A DNA stretch of 17,493 bases. It comes from CAZTGZ01 sp044339595. Lineage in GTDB: Bacteria > Bacteroidota > Bacteroidia > NS11-12g > UBA9320. The position numbers were made by a program, and so were the translations under genes. This document shows, piece after piece, positions 7,703 through 15,757 of the stretch; within the stretch, counting starts at the first letter, position 1; each line of letters starts with the position of its first letter. The notes under the pieces were generated by a model that did not search any database, had not been told where the DNA came from, and saw nothing but the letters and a program-made list of their open reading frames with translations. The stretch is from NCBI GenBank assembly GCA_044339595.1, contig JBIIVF010000041.1, forward strand, positions 1 to 17,493, given 5' to 3'.

Positions 7703-9262
7703 TCAGTATATCAGCTTCAAAAGTGCAAATTTTTTGTCTCTGGAAACAGGAATGAGTAATTTGTTTGAAGAAATTTGCTTTGACTCGGCCGGAATCACCG
7801 ACAAATATTCACGATCACTTCGCAATAAAATAACATCGCTCATCACTCCTTTTCCATTGATGCTGTATTGCATGACGTTCCCGTTTCCACGCATTTTGTC
7901 ATTAAAAATAATATGAATGTTATCTTGAGTCACCCCCACAATCACTGAGCTGTAATACCCGCCATCATTCATTGAACTTTGACTTTTATTGATCATTTTG
8001 TGCCAAACAATTTTACCCGAAGAATCGAGGCTAAGCACAAAAACTTCATCAAAATTATAGATATTTCGAGAGGTGTTTTGTGGGATGCCATTTACATAGA
8101 TCACGTCTTCTTCACTGCTCATAGAGGCCCTTTCAGATACAACCGTAATGCCTCCATGACTCATCGGTACCGCCTTTAATTGCTCAAATTCATAGGCTTC
8201 CGATTCATCCTCCTCGTGTCTTTCTCCAATAAGATCAACCATGATATCTTTCGAAAATTTTGAAAATGTTCGGGTAGGTGCAAGGGATGGATGATTGAAA
8301 AGGCGAAACAAATACATCCCGCTAAAACCATCCGGACCCATATTCGAATAAAATGCGGTTACCAATACTTCCTCCCTTTGCCGATCAATGCTTATTTTGG
8401 CCTTTTGCAGGAAAACGCCTGAGTCATTTAGGGCATAATCTGAAAGCTGATCAGAAACTGAATTCCAACAGAAAAGTCGCCAGGGTTCCCAGGTTCGTTC
8501 TCCTTTTCTACTTGTCTTGGATTTTTCTTTCATCAAGAGATAGACCCGGCCTTGATGATCGGTTTGAAAATCAACGGATATAAAATCTTCATATTTAACC
8601 GGAATCTCAAACGCATTGCTCTTCAATTCGCGCAATTCGAGGTCTAGCATTTTAAAATGGAGGATTCGATTTCCCTTGATAGATTTTTCAGTAAAGGAAA
8701 CCGCATATCTCTTAAGATCTGACGAAGCCTGGACCCTGAAATCACCTCGGTCATACCCCTCAGACAACAAGGCTGTGGAGATGACTCTAGGCTTCGTTTT
8801 TGCCAGCACATTAAAATCGTAATACTGCGCAATCAGCTCATTTTGTAAAGTTGATTTATTATAGCCGGCTGTAAAGAATAGCAACCCCTCTTCATTTAGT
8901 TCGAGGGATACTAAGCGCGATTTTCTCAACGAAATATTTCTGGAGAAGCTAAATCCGAGATGATTGCGGTATTTTTCTACAATCACACTGCGGGTAAAAA
9001 AACGATTTCGGTATCGCATCAGAAAAACCCCGTTGCCATTTTCACCGAGCACTTTCGTGAAGACGGCAGTTCCTTTTAGCTTTCTGCTATTGCTCCACTC
9101 CTGCCGCTGTCCGTATGCCGACATGAAGCAAACAGAAAGAAAAAACAAAGCAACTGTTATCAAAGGTTTTTTAAGACCTTTGCACAAGAATCTTTCAGTC
9201 GGAATCCGTCTCTTAAACCATAAGGTCGAATTTTGATTGAAGTGCGTAATTCCGTTGGACAT
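7703..9262 (-). CDS. Secreted hypothetical protein, beta-strand-rich
   Basis: I do not recognise a named family in this 519-residue protein. A strong hydrophobic segment at 34-48, followed by SAYGQ, looks like a signal peptide with cleavage near residue 50. Its N-terminal region of about 30 residues is unusually long, so translation may really start at the TTG at 9187 (residue 26). The rest alternates hydrophobic and polar residues in short strands with recurring phrases such as VFLMRY, VYLLMKE, MYLFRLF, ITVVSE and IHIIFND, the pattern expected of a beta-propeller read as repeated blades. There is no sorting domain, lipobox or catalytic motif. It is the first gene of a two-gene unit with the membrane protein that begins one base after its stop, and is divergent from hflX with 46 bp between them. 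Confidence 0.6.
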   Translation of the reverse strand: MSNGITHFNQNSTLWFKRRIPTERFLCKGLKKPLITVALFFLSVCFMSAYGQRQEWSNSRKLKGTAVFTKVLGENGNGVFLMRYRNRFFTRSVIVEKYRNHLGFSFSRNISLRKSRLVSLELNEEGLLFFTAGYNKSTLQNELIAQYYDFNVLAKTKPRVISTALLSEGYDRGDFRVQASSDLKRYAVSFTEKSIKGNRILHFKMLDLELRELKSNAFEIPVKYEDFISVDFQTDHQGRVYLLMKEKSKTSRKGERTWEPWRLFCWNSVSDQLSDYALNDSGVFLQKAKISIDRQREEVLVTAFYSNMGPDGFSGMYLFRLFNHPSLAPTRTFSKFSKDIMVDLIGERHEEDESEAYEFEQLKAVPMSHGGITVVSERASMSSEEDVIYVNGIPQNTSRNIYNFDEVFVLSLDSSGKIVWHKMINKSQSSMNDGGYYSSVIVGVTQDNIHIIFNDKMRGNGNVMQYSINGKGVMSDVILLRSDREYLSVIPAESKQISSNKLLIPVSRDKKFALLKLIY

Positions 9263-9308
9263 AAAGGTTCGAATTTAACGACAGTACTGAAATTATTCGT
9301 ATTTAAAA

Positions 9309-10493
9309 TTGGGAGACTATATACAAACCGAAGCCGTGATTGAATCGGCCATCCTGGTAGCGGTGGAACTGAAGCAGCAAAACGAGGTTAAAACCAAAGA
9401 ATATCTGGATGAGCTCGCTTTTTTGGCACGTACTGCCGGGGCCGAAGTAAAAAAGGCATTCGTTCAGCGACTCGAATATCCAAACCCCAAAACATACGTG
9501 GGTACAGGTAAACTCGCCGACATTGTCACGTATGCTCAGGAAAACGACATCGACATGGCCATTTTTGACGATGAATTGTCACCTTCTCAAATCCGCAACC
9601 TGGAAAGTGAATTAAAAATCAAAATCATTGACCGAAGTGCTTTGATTCTGGACATTTTCGCACGTAACGCCCGCACAGCCCAATCAAGAGCGCAGGTTGA
9701 ACTGGCTCAAAGTCAATATTTGTTGCCGCGATTAACCCGTTTGTGGACCCACTTAGAAAAGCAACGCGGGGGTATTGGCATGAAAGGTCCGGGGGAGAAG
9801 GAGATTGAAACCGATAGAAGGGTAATCAGAGATAAAATCGCGCTGCTCAAGAAAAAACTTCAGGACATCGACAAACAGAATGTGGTACAGCGAAAAAACC
9901 GCACCGGCAAAATGCGTGTTTCGTTGGTCGGATACACCAATGTGGGCAAAAGCACTTTGATGAATCTGCTGAGCAAAGCCGATGTGCTTGCAGAAAACAA
10001 GTTGTTTGCCACCCTCGATGCCACCACCCGAAAAGTAGTTTGGCATCATCCTGATGTAAGTAAACCACCCATCGAATTTCTGTTGAGTGACACCGTAGGA
10101 TTCATCCGCAAGCTTCCCCATCAATTGATTGAAAGTTTTAAATCTACCCTCGATGAAGTGGTAGAAAGCGACCTGTTACTGCATGTGGTGGATGTTTCGC
10201 ATCCCGGTTTTGAAGAACAAATTCTGGTGGTGAATGAAACTTTGCAGGAAATCGGAGCAGGCAATAAACCCGTGATCATGGTCTTCAATAAAATTGACCA
10301 ATATGCCCCTGAAGCTACCCATGAGGACATTTTTGAAGATCAGGCCATTTACAGCATCGAAGACCTTAAGAAGAGCTGGATGGCCAAAGAACACATGCCG
10401 GTGGTATTTATTTCTGCTTCCGAAAAACTCAATACCGACGATGTAAAAGATGAAATTTTGCGATTCTTGGTTAAGTCCCAAACCACCTATTGA
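9309..10493 (+). CDS. hflX: Ribosome-associated GTPase HflX
   Basis: This 394-residue protein is a full HflX, a GTPase that splits or rescues stalled ribosomes, often under stress. The N-terminal HflX domain shows YVGTGK (63-68), FDDELSPSQ (86-94) and ILDIFARNART (113-123); the linker carries ELAQSQYLLPRL and GGIGMKGPGE (154-163). The G domain has G1 GYTNVGKST (208-216), G3 DTVGF (261-265), G4 NKID (327-330) and G5 SAS (369-371). The start is a TTG at 9309: an in-frame TGA ends at 9290 and no ATG or GTG lies between it and the conserved N-terminus. It ends inside the convergent DUF5995-like gene, overlapping it by 23 bp. The upstream neighbour is divergent, and no hfq is nearby. Confidence 0.95.
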   Translation: MGDYIQTEAVIESAILVAVELKQQNEVKTKEYLDELAFLARTAGAEVKKAFVQRLEYPNPKTYVGTGKLADIVTYAQENDIDMAIFDDELSPSQIRNLESELKIKIIDRSALILDIFARNARTAQSRAQVELAQSQYLLPRLTRLWTHLEKQRGGIGMKGPGEKEIETDRRVIRDKIALLKKKLQDIDKQNVVQRKNRTGKMRVSLVGYTNVGKSTLMNLLSKADVLAENKLFATLDATTRKVVWHHPDVSKPPIEFLLSDTVGFIRKLPHQLIESFKSTLDEVVESDLLLHVVDVSHPGFEEQILVVNETLQEIGAGNKPVIMVFNKIDQYAPEATHEDIFEDQAIYSIEDLKKSWMAKEHMPVVFISASEKLNTDDVKDEILRFLVKSQTTY

Positions 10494-11277
10494 TATTTTC
10501 TTGAGGCTGAACAAACTCCGTTTTTTGCAGTATGTGAAAGCTCCTTTTTAATAATCCTTTGGGGTTAGACAAGAGTCCGGAGATTTGGTTAGCCCGACGA
10601 TTTTTACGTTTTATGATTCGCCCTTTTTTTTTCTTATCGCCTTTGGCGTATTTCTCTGCTAAATTGAAAACTCGCTTTCTGCTCCAAGAACCAAATTTCA
10701 TAGAACCTTTCATAGAACGATTCAATACCCTAATTTCTCGTTCATTCCAAGGATAAATTCCGATGACCCGCTGATAGAAGGCTATGCCAATTGAGTCGAA
10801 GATTTCATCTATTTGTTTGAAATCACCATATAGATGACGGATACTTCCCAAGGGGTAAAGGCTAAACAGCGATTCCGGCAGATCGTAATTCACGTGGGCA
10901 TTGATGGCCAGGGTAAGTTTTTGGGTTTCTGTGAGTGGCTTTTTTCTGCCGTAAAAGGCATCTTTCCAAGGTTCCGGTAGTTGGGTTAAACTGTCTTTAT
11001 AATACACCGCAAAGGCGAACCTATTACCGAAATCGAGCATCATTTTCCGAACAAAATCAGCATCCTTGAACCTACTTTGATCACACATCCGATCGATAAA
11101 TTGGGTGGTTTGAAGATAGAGGGCAGCAAAATAGGCTTCTGTGGCATTTCCCTCATGGGTATCCGACTGAATGAAAACAAGGTACCGAATCAAAGAATCT
11201 TGATGTTCAAAAGCCGGAGGCTGGGCCTTAACCGGTGCAAGAATCAACATCAGAAAGAGGAATACAACCGATTTCAA
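10471..11277 (-). CDS. Secreted protein, DUF5995-like
   Basis: This 268-residue protein starts with a clear signal peptide (1-18, ending VKAQ). The diagnostic-looking stretch is LAINAHVNYDLPESLF (about 122-137), which resembles the NAHINxDLP signature I associate with DUF5995, an all-helical family of unknown function; the preceding W-x2-AFYG and the later YQRVIGIYPWNER segment fit that picture. Residues 215-228 form a very basic run of Lys and Arg, unusual for an exported protein. The gene begins 5 bp after the stop of the cytochrome-b-like gene, so the two form an operon. Its 3' end runs 23 bp into the end of hflX on the opposite strand. Function unknown. Confidence 0.62.
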   Translation of the reverse strand: MKSVVFLFLMLILAPVKAQPPAFEHQDSLIRYLVFIQSDTHEGNATEAYFAALYLQTTQFIDRMCDQSRFKDADFVRKMMLDFGNRFAFAVYYKDSLTQLPEPWKDAFYGRKKPLTETQKLTLAINAHVNYDLPESLFSLYPLGSIRHLYGDFKQIDEIFDSIGIAFYQRVIGIYPWNEREIRVLNRSMKGSMKFGSWSRKRVFNLAEKYAKGDKKKKGRIIKRKNRRANQISGLLSNPKGLLKRSFHILQKTEFVQPQENINRWFGT

Positions 11278-11282
11278 ACGGT

Positions 11283-11744
11283 TTAAAAAGTGAACCAGGG
11301 ACGAGGATGTGCGCTGAAAGGCCAGGGAATCATGGCCAGCATGAGCAACATGGCAATGGCAAAAAACCAGAAGGCAGTTTTATGTTTAGAAATATCTTGA
11401 GTCGCTCGTTTTGATTTGGCTCTTCCGATGGTCACTAAAACCACGGCAATAATCATCATCAAGGGGTGTTCTACTGCCCAAAATCTCAAATCTGCATTTT
11501 TCATGGCAGCACCGAAATCACTGAGAGCAGACTTGGTGATATGACTGCTCAAAAAATACATGATAAAACCCATTACCAATTGCAGGTGACAGAACAAAGT
11601 AAAAATCAACGAAGATTTATTGTCCGCACCGGTATAGGCTTTCTTCCCTTGCCAACCGGTAAATGCACGGTAACATGCATAAATTCCGGCGAGCAAAATG
11701 ATCCAACGCATAAAATTGTGAATACTGAGCAACATGGTTTCCAT
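11283..11744 (-). CDS. Four-helix membrane protein, cytochrome-b-like
   Basis: From the ATG at 11744 this gives 153 residues with four hydrophobic helices, at roughly 9-25, 45-66, 93-107 and 121-140. Conserved-looking features are the His and Arg of SIHNFMRW (7-14), H52 and Q54 in helix 2, WAVEH (89-93) with a His before helix 3, TIGRAKSKRA after it, KHK before helix 4 and the C-terminal PWPF..HPRPWF. Proteins of this layout are usually annotated as cytochrome B in Bacteroidota; paired His residues could bind heme, but this is not proven. Longer readings from ATGs at 11795 or 11789 pass through the -7 element at 11772-11765, so 11744 is preferred (11735 is also possible). It is followed after 5 bp by the DUF5995-like gene. 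Confidence 0.62.
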   Translation of the reverse strand: METMLLSIHNFMRWIILLAGIYACYRAFTGWQGKKAYTGADNKSSLIFTLFCHLQLVMGFIMYFLSSHITKSALSDFGAAMKNADLRFWAVEHPLMMIIAVVLVTIGRAKSKRATQDISKHKTAFWFFAIAMLLMLAMIPWPFSAHPRPWFTF

Positions 11745-11764
11745 AGAGGTGATATAATAGTGAG

Positions 11765-11772
11765 CAAACCTA
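11765..11772 (-). promoter_or_regulatory. -7 promoter element (TAGGTTTG) for the cytochrome-b-like gene
   Basis: The minus strand reads TAGGTTTG at 11772-11765, identical to the frr -7 box and an exact TAnnTTTG. It lies 20 bp before the ATG at 11744 and inside the longer alternative reading frame, so it argues for the shorter protein. No -33 TTG was found at the right distance. Confidence 0.45.
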
Positions 11773-11927
11773 AGGAAATTATCAAACATCTGCACGATGG
11801 GGTAAACATCCTTGCAAAACTTTCATCCGCTGCAATGTTAAATCATCGCTATTAATCGGTTAATCCATGCAACCCTTATTAAAATCTACAGACAAATTTG
11901 TAAATTGCTACATTAATTGGCCTTGAT

Positions 11928-13610
11928 ATGAATATCGACAGAAGAAGCTTTTTTGCCGAAACCGCCCGAAATTTGGGAGAAGTGCTGGCAATTCCGGAAG
12001 CACAATCCGTGCAGGAAACCCATAAAAAACAACGAACGCTCACGAGTGGATTGGCTCCTTTTGCCGGAACCTGGGATAAAAAACAAGTGCGGCATCTCTT
12101 GAAAAGGACTCTTTTTGGGGTATCTCAGCAAGACCTGCAAAACTTTTCAGGGATGACTGCATCTCAAGCCGTCGATGCGTTGCTCAATCCCGGAAGCATG
12201 CCCAATCCACCCATCAACAATTACAATAACCGAAATTTTACCGATCCGGATGTAGCGGCAGGATCTACCTGGGTCAATGCCAATTACAGCGTGCTCGCCA
12301 ATGGCTTGAGAAGGATTTCCTTTAAGGCATGGTGGATGGAACAAATCATCAAACAGCAACCCAATATCCGTGAAAAAATGACCTTGTTTTGGCACAATCA
12401 TTTTGCCACAGAATCAGACATCATCGGCAGTTCACAATTGCTTTATATTCATCACAATCTTTTGAGGCAGCATGCATTGGGTAATTTCAAGACCCTCGTA
12501 TCTGAAGTAACCAAAAATGCCGCCATGCTTATTTATCTCAATGGCGACAAAAACACCAAGACTGCGCCGGATGAGAATTATGCCCGCGAATTACAGGAAC
12601 TTTTCACCCTCGGAAAAGGTCCTGATTCTAAATATACCGAAGCCGATGTAAAAGCAGCAGCCAGGGTGCTCACCGGATGGAGGGTAGAGCGCACCGGTGT
12701 AAATTCATATTTCGACAGCACCCGCCACGATACGACCAACAAAGTCTTTTCATCTTACTATGGCAGTAAAACCATCACCGGAAAGACCGGAACCGCCGGT
12801 GCCACAGAAACGGATGAGCTCATCGATATGATCTTCCTGCAAGAAGAAGTGTCGAAACACATTTGCCGAAAACTCTATAGGTATTTCATTTATTACGATA
12901 TCGATGCCGCTGCGGAAACCAACGTGATTGTGCCCCTGGCCAAGATCTTCAGAGACAACAATTTTGAGATCAAACCCGTGCTTCGGGCCTTGTTTTTGAG
13001 TGAACACTTTTTCGACGATTTGAACAAAGGCTGTTTCATCAAAACTCCATCCGACTTTATGGCCGGAATGATTCGTCAATACAACCTTACCGTGCCGGAA
13101 ACCACCCTTGAAATTCAGTACAACATGTACAACACCCTGCGTGGATTTGGTGCCCTGCTGCTTGAAGATCTGGCAGATCCACCAAATGTGGCCGGATGGC
13201 CGGCCTATTATCAGGAGCCCATGTTTTATGAACTCTGGATCAACTCTGACACCCTGCCCAAACGAAATCAACTCTCAGATTTATTAATTTCAGTCGGATA
13301 TAAATTTTCAGGCGCGACCCTGGTGATTGATGCCCTAGCCTTCGCCAATTCCTTTTCAACCGTCACCGATATCAATGCTTTCATTGATGATGTGATCTTT
13401 TTACTCTATCCTTTTGAGATTACCAAAACACAGAAGGATTATCTCAAATCTATCTTGTTATCAGGTCAGAGTGCCGATTATTACTGGACGGATGTTTGGA
13501 ACACCTATAAATCAAATCCGGGAAACACTGCCAACACCAATTATGTAAACGGCGTGCTCCGATTGATGTTAAAAGCGATTATGAATCTGGCCGAATACCA
13601 ATTAAATTGA
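11928..13610 (+). CDS. DUF1800 family protein
   Basis: This 560-residue protein belongs to DUF1800, a widespread family of unknown activity almost always encoded beside a DUF1501 protein. Motifs in order: RHLLKRTLFG (55-64), REKMTLFWHNHF (148-159), NYARELQELFTLG (217-229), DVKAAARVLTGW (240-251), KLYRYF (315-320) and ADPPNVAGWP (416-425). It begins NIDRRSFF, which recalls a twin-arginine leader, but no hydrophobic stretch follows, so export is uncertain. There is no T9SS sorting domain at the C-terminus. It is followed after 7 bp by the DUF1501 gene. Upstream are a 10-bp palindrome (ACAAATTTGT, 11892-11901) and a -7-like GTAAATTGC, either of which may belong to its promoter. The family call is firm; the biochemical role is unknown. 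Confidence 0.9.
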   Translation: MNIDRRSFFAETARNLGEVLAIPEAQSVQETHKKQRTLTSGLAPFAGTWDKKQVRHLLKRTLFGVSQQDLQNFSGMTASQAVDALLNPGSMPNPPINNYNNRNFTDPDVAAGSTWVNANYSVLANGLRRISFKAWWMEQIIKQQPNIREKMTLFWHNHFATESDIIGSSQLLYIHHNLLRQHALGNFKTLVSEVTKNAAMLIYLNGDKNTKTAPDENYARELQELFTLGKGPDSKYTEADVKAAARVLTGWRVERTGVNSYFDSTRHDTTNKVFSSYYGSKTITGKTGTAGATETDELIDMIFLQEEVSKHICRKLYRYFIYYDIDAAAETNVIVPLAKIFRDNNFEIKPVLRALFLSEHFFDDLNKGCFIKTPSDFMAGMIRQYNLTVPETTLEIQYNMYNTLRGFGALLLEDLADPPNVAGWPAYYQEPMFYELWINSDTLPKRNQLSDLLISVGYKFSGATLVIDALAFANSFSTVTDINAFIDDVIFLLYPFEITKTQKDYLKSILLSGQSADYYWTDVWNTYKSNPGNTANTNYVNGVLRLMLKAIMNLAEYQLN

Positions 13611-13617
13611 TGAAATC

Positions 13618-15189
13618 ATGAAAAGAAGAAGTTTTATCAAAAAATCAGCCGCTTTGGCCGCTTTGCCGGTGGTTTTGAATGGATGGGGATTTAAAGCTTA
13701 CAGCAAGTCTCCTCTTTTGAAGTTGCTCAGCAAAAGTGTAAAATATCCAGATCGGGTGCTCGTGATGATTCAATTGAACGGTGGAAATGATGGTCTCAAC
13801 ACCATCCTTCCAATCGATCAATACAGCAATTTGTCTAAAGCCAGAAACAACATTCTGATTGCAGAAAGCAAAGCCCTCAAGATTACCGGCACTACCGCTA
13901 CTGCCTTTCACCCTGCCATGGCCGGATTGCGCACCATGTACGACGAAGGTTTGGTCTCTGTGGTGCAGAGTGTGGGTTATCCCGACCCCAATTTCTCGCA
14001 TTTCAGATCTACCGATATTTGGCTTTCTGCTTCTGACAGCAACGAATATTTACCGACCGGTTGGGCAGGAAGATTTTTAGCAGAAGAGTTTCCAAACTTT
14101 CCGGATGGATATCCCAATACGGACATGCCTGATCCGCTTGCGGTGCAAATTGGATCGTCGGTATCGCCCATGTTTCAAGGCCCGCAGGTAAGTATGGGAA
14201 TGGCCATTTCATCTACCACCAACTTCTACCAATTGGTGCAAGGGGTGGTAGACACAGCCCCGGCCACTCCGGCAGGCAAGGAACTGACCTATGTGCGTCA
14301 TGTGGCCCAACAAACCATGGCCTATGCCGACAGCATAAAAAAAGCAGCCGGTAATGCCAGCAATAAATCCACTTTATATCCAACCGGAAATCCACTGGCC
14401 GATCAGCTGAAGATCGTGGCTCAGTTAATCGCCGGAGGCATGAAAACCAAAATGTACATTGTGACGATTGGCGGTTTTGATACCCATGCTGCTCAGGTGG
14501 ATGCCACAGGAGGCACAGAAACCGGCGCCCATGCGACCCTTTTACAGCGGGTATCTGATGCGGTTTTTGCTTTTCAGGATGACCTTAAATTATTAAAAAT
14601 AGACGAGCGGGTTGCCGGCATGACTTTCTCTGAATTCGGAAGGCGCATCGCATCCAATGCGAGTTTGGGAACCGATCATGGAGCGGCTGCGCCGATGATG
14701 GTATTCGGCAAAAATGTAAATCCGGGTATCATTGGCAGCAATCCGGTCATTGCCAGTCAGGTTGGAAATGCCGACAATGTGCCTATGCAATACGATTTCA
14801 GGCAGGTATATGCATCCGTGCTCTCCGATTGGTTTGGGACGGATCAGAATGAAGTACTCGAAGTACTCGGCAATGACTTTGACACTTTGCCCATCTTCAA
14901 ACAAAGTGCTTCCATCAACGGATTACCGGCCGGGGTGGTCACTTTCGACAATTATCCAAACCCTTGTAATGGATTGACTACCTTCAGAATAGATACCCTG
15001 AAAGGCGGTCATGTTCAAATCAAATTGTATGACACCATCGGTCGTGCAGAAGATGTGGTGGTGGATCAATACTTACCCGCAGGTAAACATGAAATTCCCT
15101 ACAAAACCGATCATCTCACCGAAGGAAACTATTATTATGTGCTGCATTCAGGGCATGGTAGAATGGTGAAGACGTTGGTGAAGCGTTGA
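13618..15189 (+). CDS. DUF1501 family protein with T9SS type A sorting domain
   Basis: The 523-residue protein has a DUF1501 domain, related to the alkaline-phosphatase/sulfatase fold: LNGGNDGLNT (53-62), FSHFRSTDIW (126-135), TIGGFDTH (283-290), FSEFGRR (337-343) and GTDHGAAAPM (351-360). Its N-terminus, KRRSFIKK followed by an Ala-rich hydrophobic stretch to about residue 22, fits a Tat signal. The last 80 residues (444-523) are a type A sorting domain for type IX secretion, with YPNPCNG at 446-452, LYDTIGR, LPAGKHEI and a final VKR. The likely route is therefore Tat across the inner membrane, then T9SS to the cell surface. It forms an operon with the DUF1800 gene 7 bp upstream. Substrate and activity are unknown; the linkage suggests the two proteins act together. 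Confidence 0.92.
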   Translation: MKRRSFIKKSAALAALPVVLNGWGFKAYSKSPLLKLLSKSVKYPDRVLVMIQLNGGNDGLNTILPIDQYSNLSKARNNILIAESKALKITGTTATAFHPAMAGLRTMYDEGLVSVVQSVGYPDPNFSHFRSTDIWLSASDSNEYLPTGWAGRFLAEEFPNFPDGYPNTDMPDPLAVQIGSSVSPMFQGPQVSMGMAISSTTNFYQLVQGVVDTAPATPAGKELTYVRHVAQQTMAYADSIKKAAGNASNKSTLYPTGNPLADQLKIVAQLIAGGMKTKMYIVTIGGFDTHAAQVDATGGTETGAHATLLQRVSDAVFAFQDDLKLLKIDERVAGMTFSEFGRRIASNASLGTDHGAAAPMMVFGKNVNPGIIGSNPVIASQVGNADNVPMQYDFRQVYASVLSDWFGTDQNEVLEVLGNDFDTLPIFKQSASINGLPAGVVTFDNYPNPCNGLTTFRIDTLKGGHVQIKLYDTIGRAEDVVVDQYLPAGKHEIPYKTDHLTEGNYYYVLHSGHGRMVKTLVKR

Positions 15190-15263
15190 TTTAAGTTCTT
15201 TTTGTAATACTGATTTTTAAAAGGGATGTTTAAAATCATTCTAGACTAATGCAGTGGTTCAAT

Positions 15264-15271
15264 TATTTTTG
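15264..15271 (+). promoter_or_regulatory. -7 promoter element (TATTTTTG) for the small outer-membrane protein gene
   Basis: TATTTTTG matches TAnnTTTG exactly, 19 bp before the ATG at 15291. It falls inside a longer in-frame reading that starts at 15249, so it supports 15291 as the true start. No good -33 TTG was seen. Confidence 0.45.
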
Positions 15272-15290
15272 CCTTATAAATGGTACTGCT

Positions 15291-15755
15291 ATGAAAAAAA
15301 TACTCTTTGTCTCTATGTTGTTGATGTCATTTGGATTTCTTCAGGCTCAGGATTACAATACCGGCATTGGTTTGCGCGGTGGTCCGAGCAGTGGTTTAAC
15401 CGTAAAACATTTTCTGAGTGACAAAGCTGCCCTAGAAGGAATTCTTGCCACCCGTTGGGGCGGATGGAATATTACAGGTCTTTATGAAATTAACAAGCCT
15501 CTTCCTCAACCCAGACTCAATTGGTATTATGGCGCCGGGCTACATATAGGCTCCTGGAATGGTGATCGCAACCCTTGGTTTAACGACAAAGAGAATCACA
15601 TCGTCTTAGGTGCTGATTTAATATTAGGGATAGAATACAACTTTTCGGAATTGCCCCTCAATGTGAGTTTAGATATAAAACCAGGTTTTAACGTAATCGG
15701 TTATAAAGGATTGTGGGGCGACGAAGTCGCTTTATCGCTTCGTTATATTTTCTGA
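15291..15755 (+). CDS. Small outer-membrane beta-barrel-like protein
   Basis: The 154-residue protein opens with a signal peptide (MKKILFVSMLLM...LQAQ, cleavage near residue 19). The mature part alternates Gly/aromatic-rich strands (GIGLRGGPSSGLTVKHFL, LNWYYGAGLHIG, HIVLGADLILGIEYNF, LNVSLDIKPGF) and ends in RYIF, with the C-terminal Phe expected of a beta-signal read by BamA. About eight strands are possible, so a small OmpA- or OmpW-like barrel is the best guess; no enzyme motif is present. The start at 15291 is preferred over 15249 because of the signal peptide and the promoter box in between. It is transcribed separately from the DUF1501 gene and converges on the cation transporter, with 2 bp between the stops. 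Confidence 0.72.
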   Translation: MKKILFVSMLLMSFGFLQAQDYNTGIGLRGGPSSGLTVKHFLSDKAALEGILATRWGGWNITGLYEINKPLPQPRLNWYYGAGLHIGSWNGDRNPWFNDKENHIVLGADLILGIEYNFSELPLNVSLDIKPGFNVIGYKGLWGDEVALSLRYIF

Positions 15756-15757
15756 TT

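Noticed and set aside
11851..11864. Small inverted repeat ATTAATCGGTTAAT and palindrome ACAAATTTGT (11892-11901) as operators
   Set aside because: They lie in an A/T-rich divergent spacer and are too short to claim a regulator site without comparison to relatives; mentioned only in the DUF1800 entry.
12750..13271. Minus-strand open frame of about 170 codons inside the DUF1800 gene
   Set aside because: It is antisense to strongly conserved DUF1800 motifs such as DPPNVAGWP, so it is a shadow frame.
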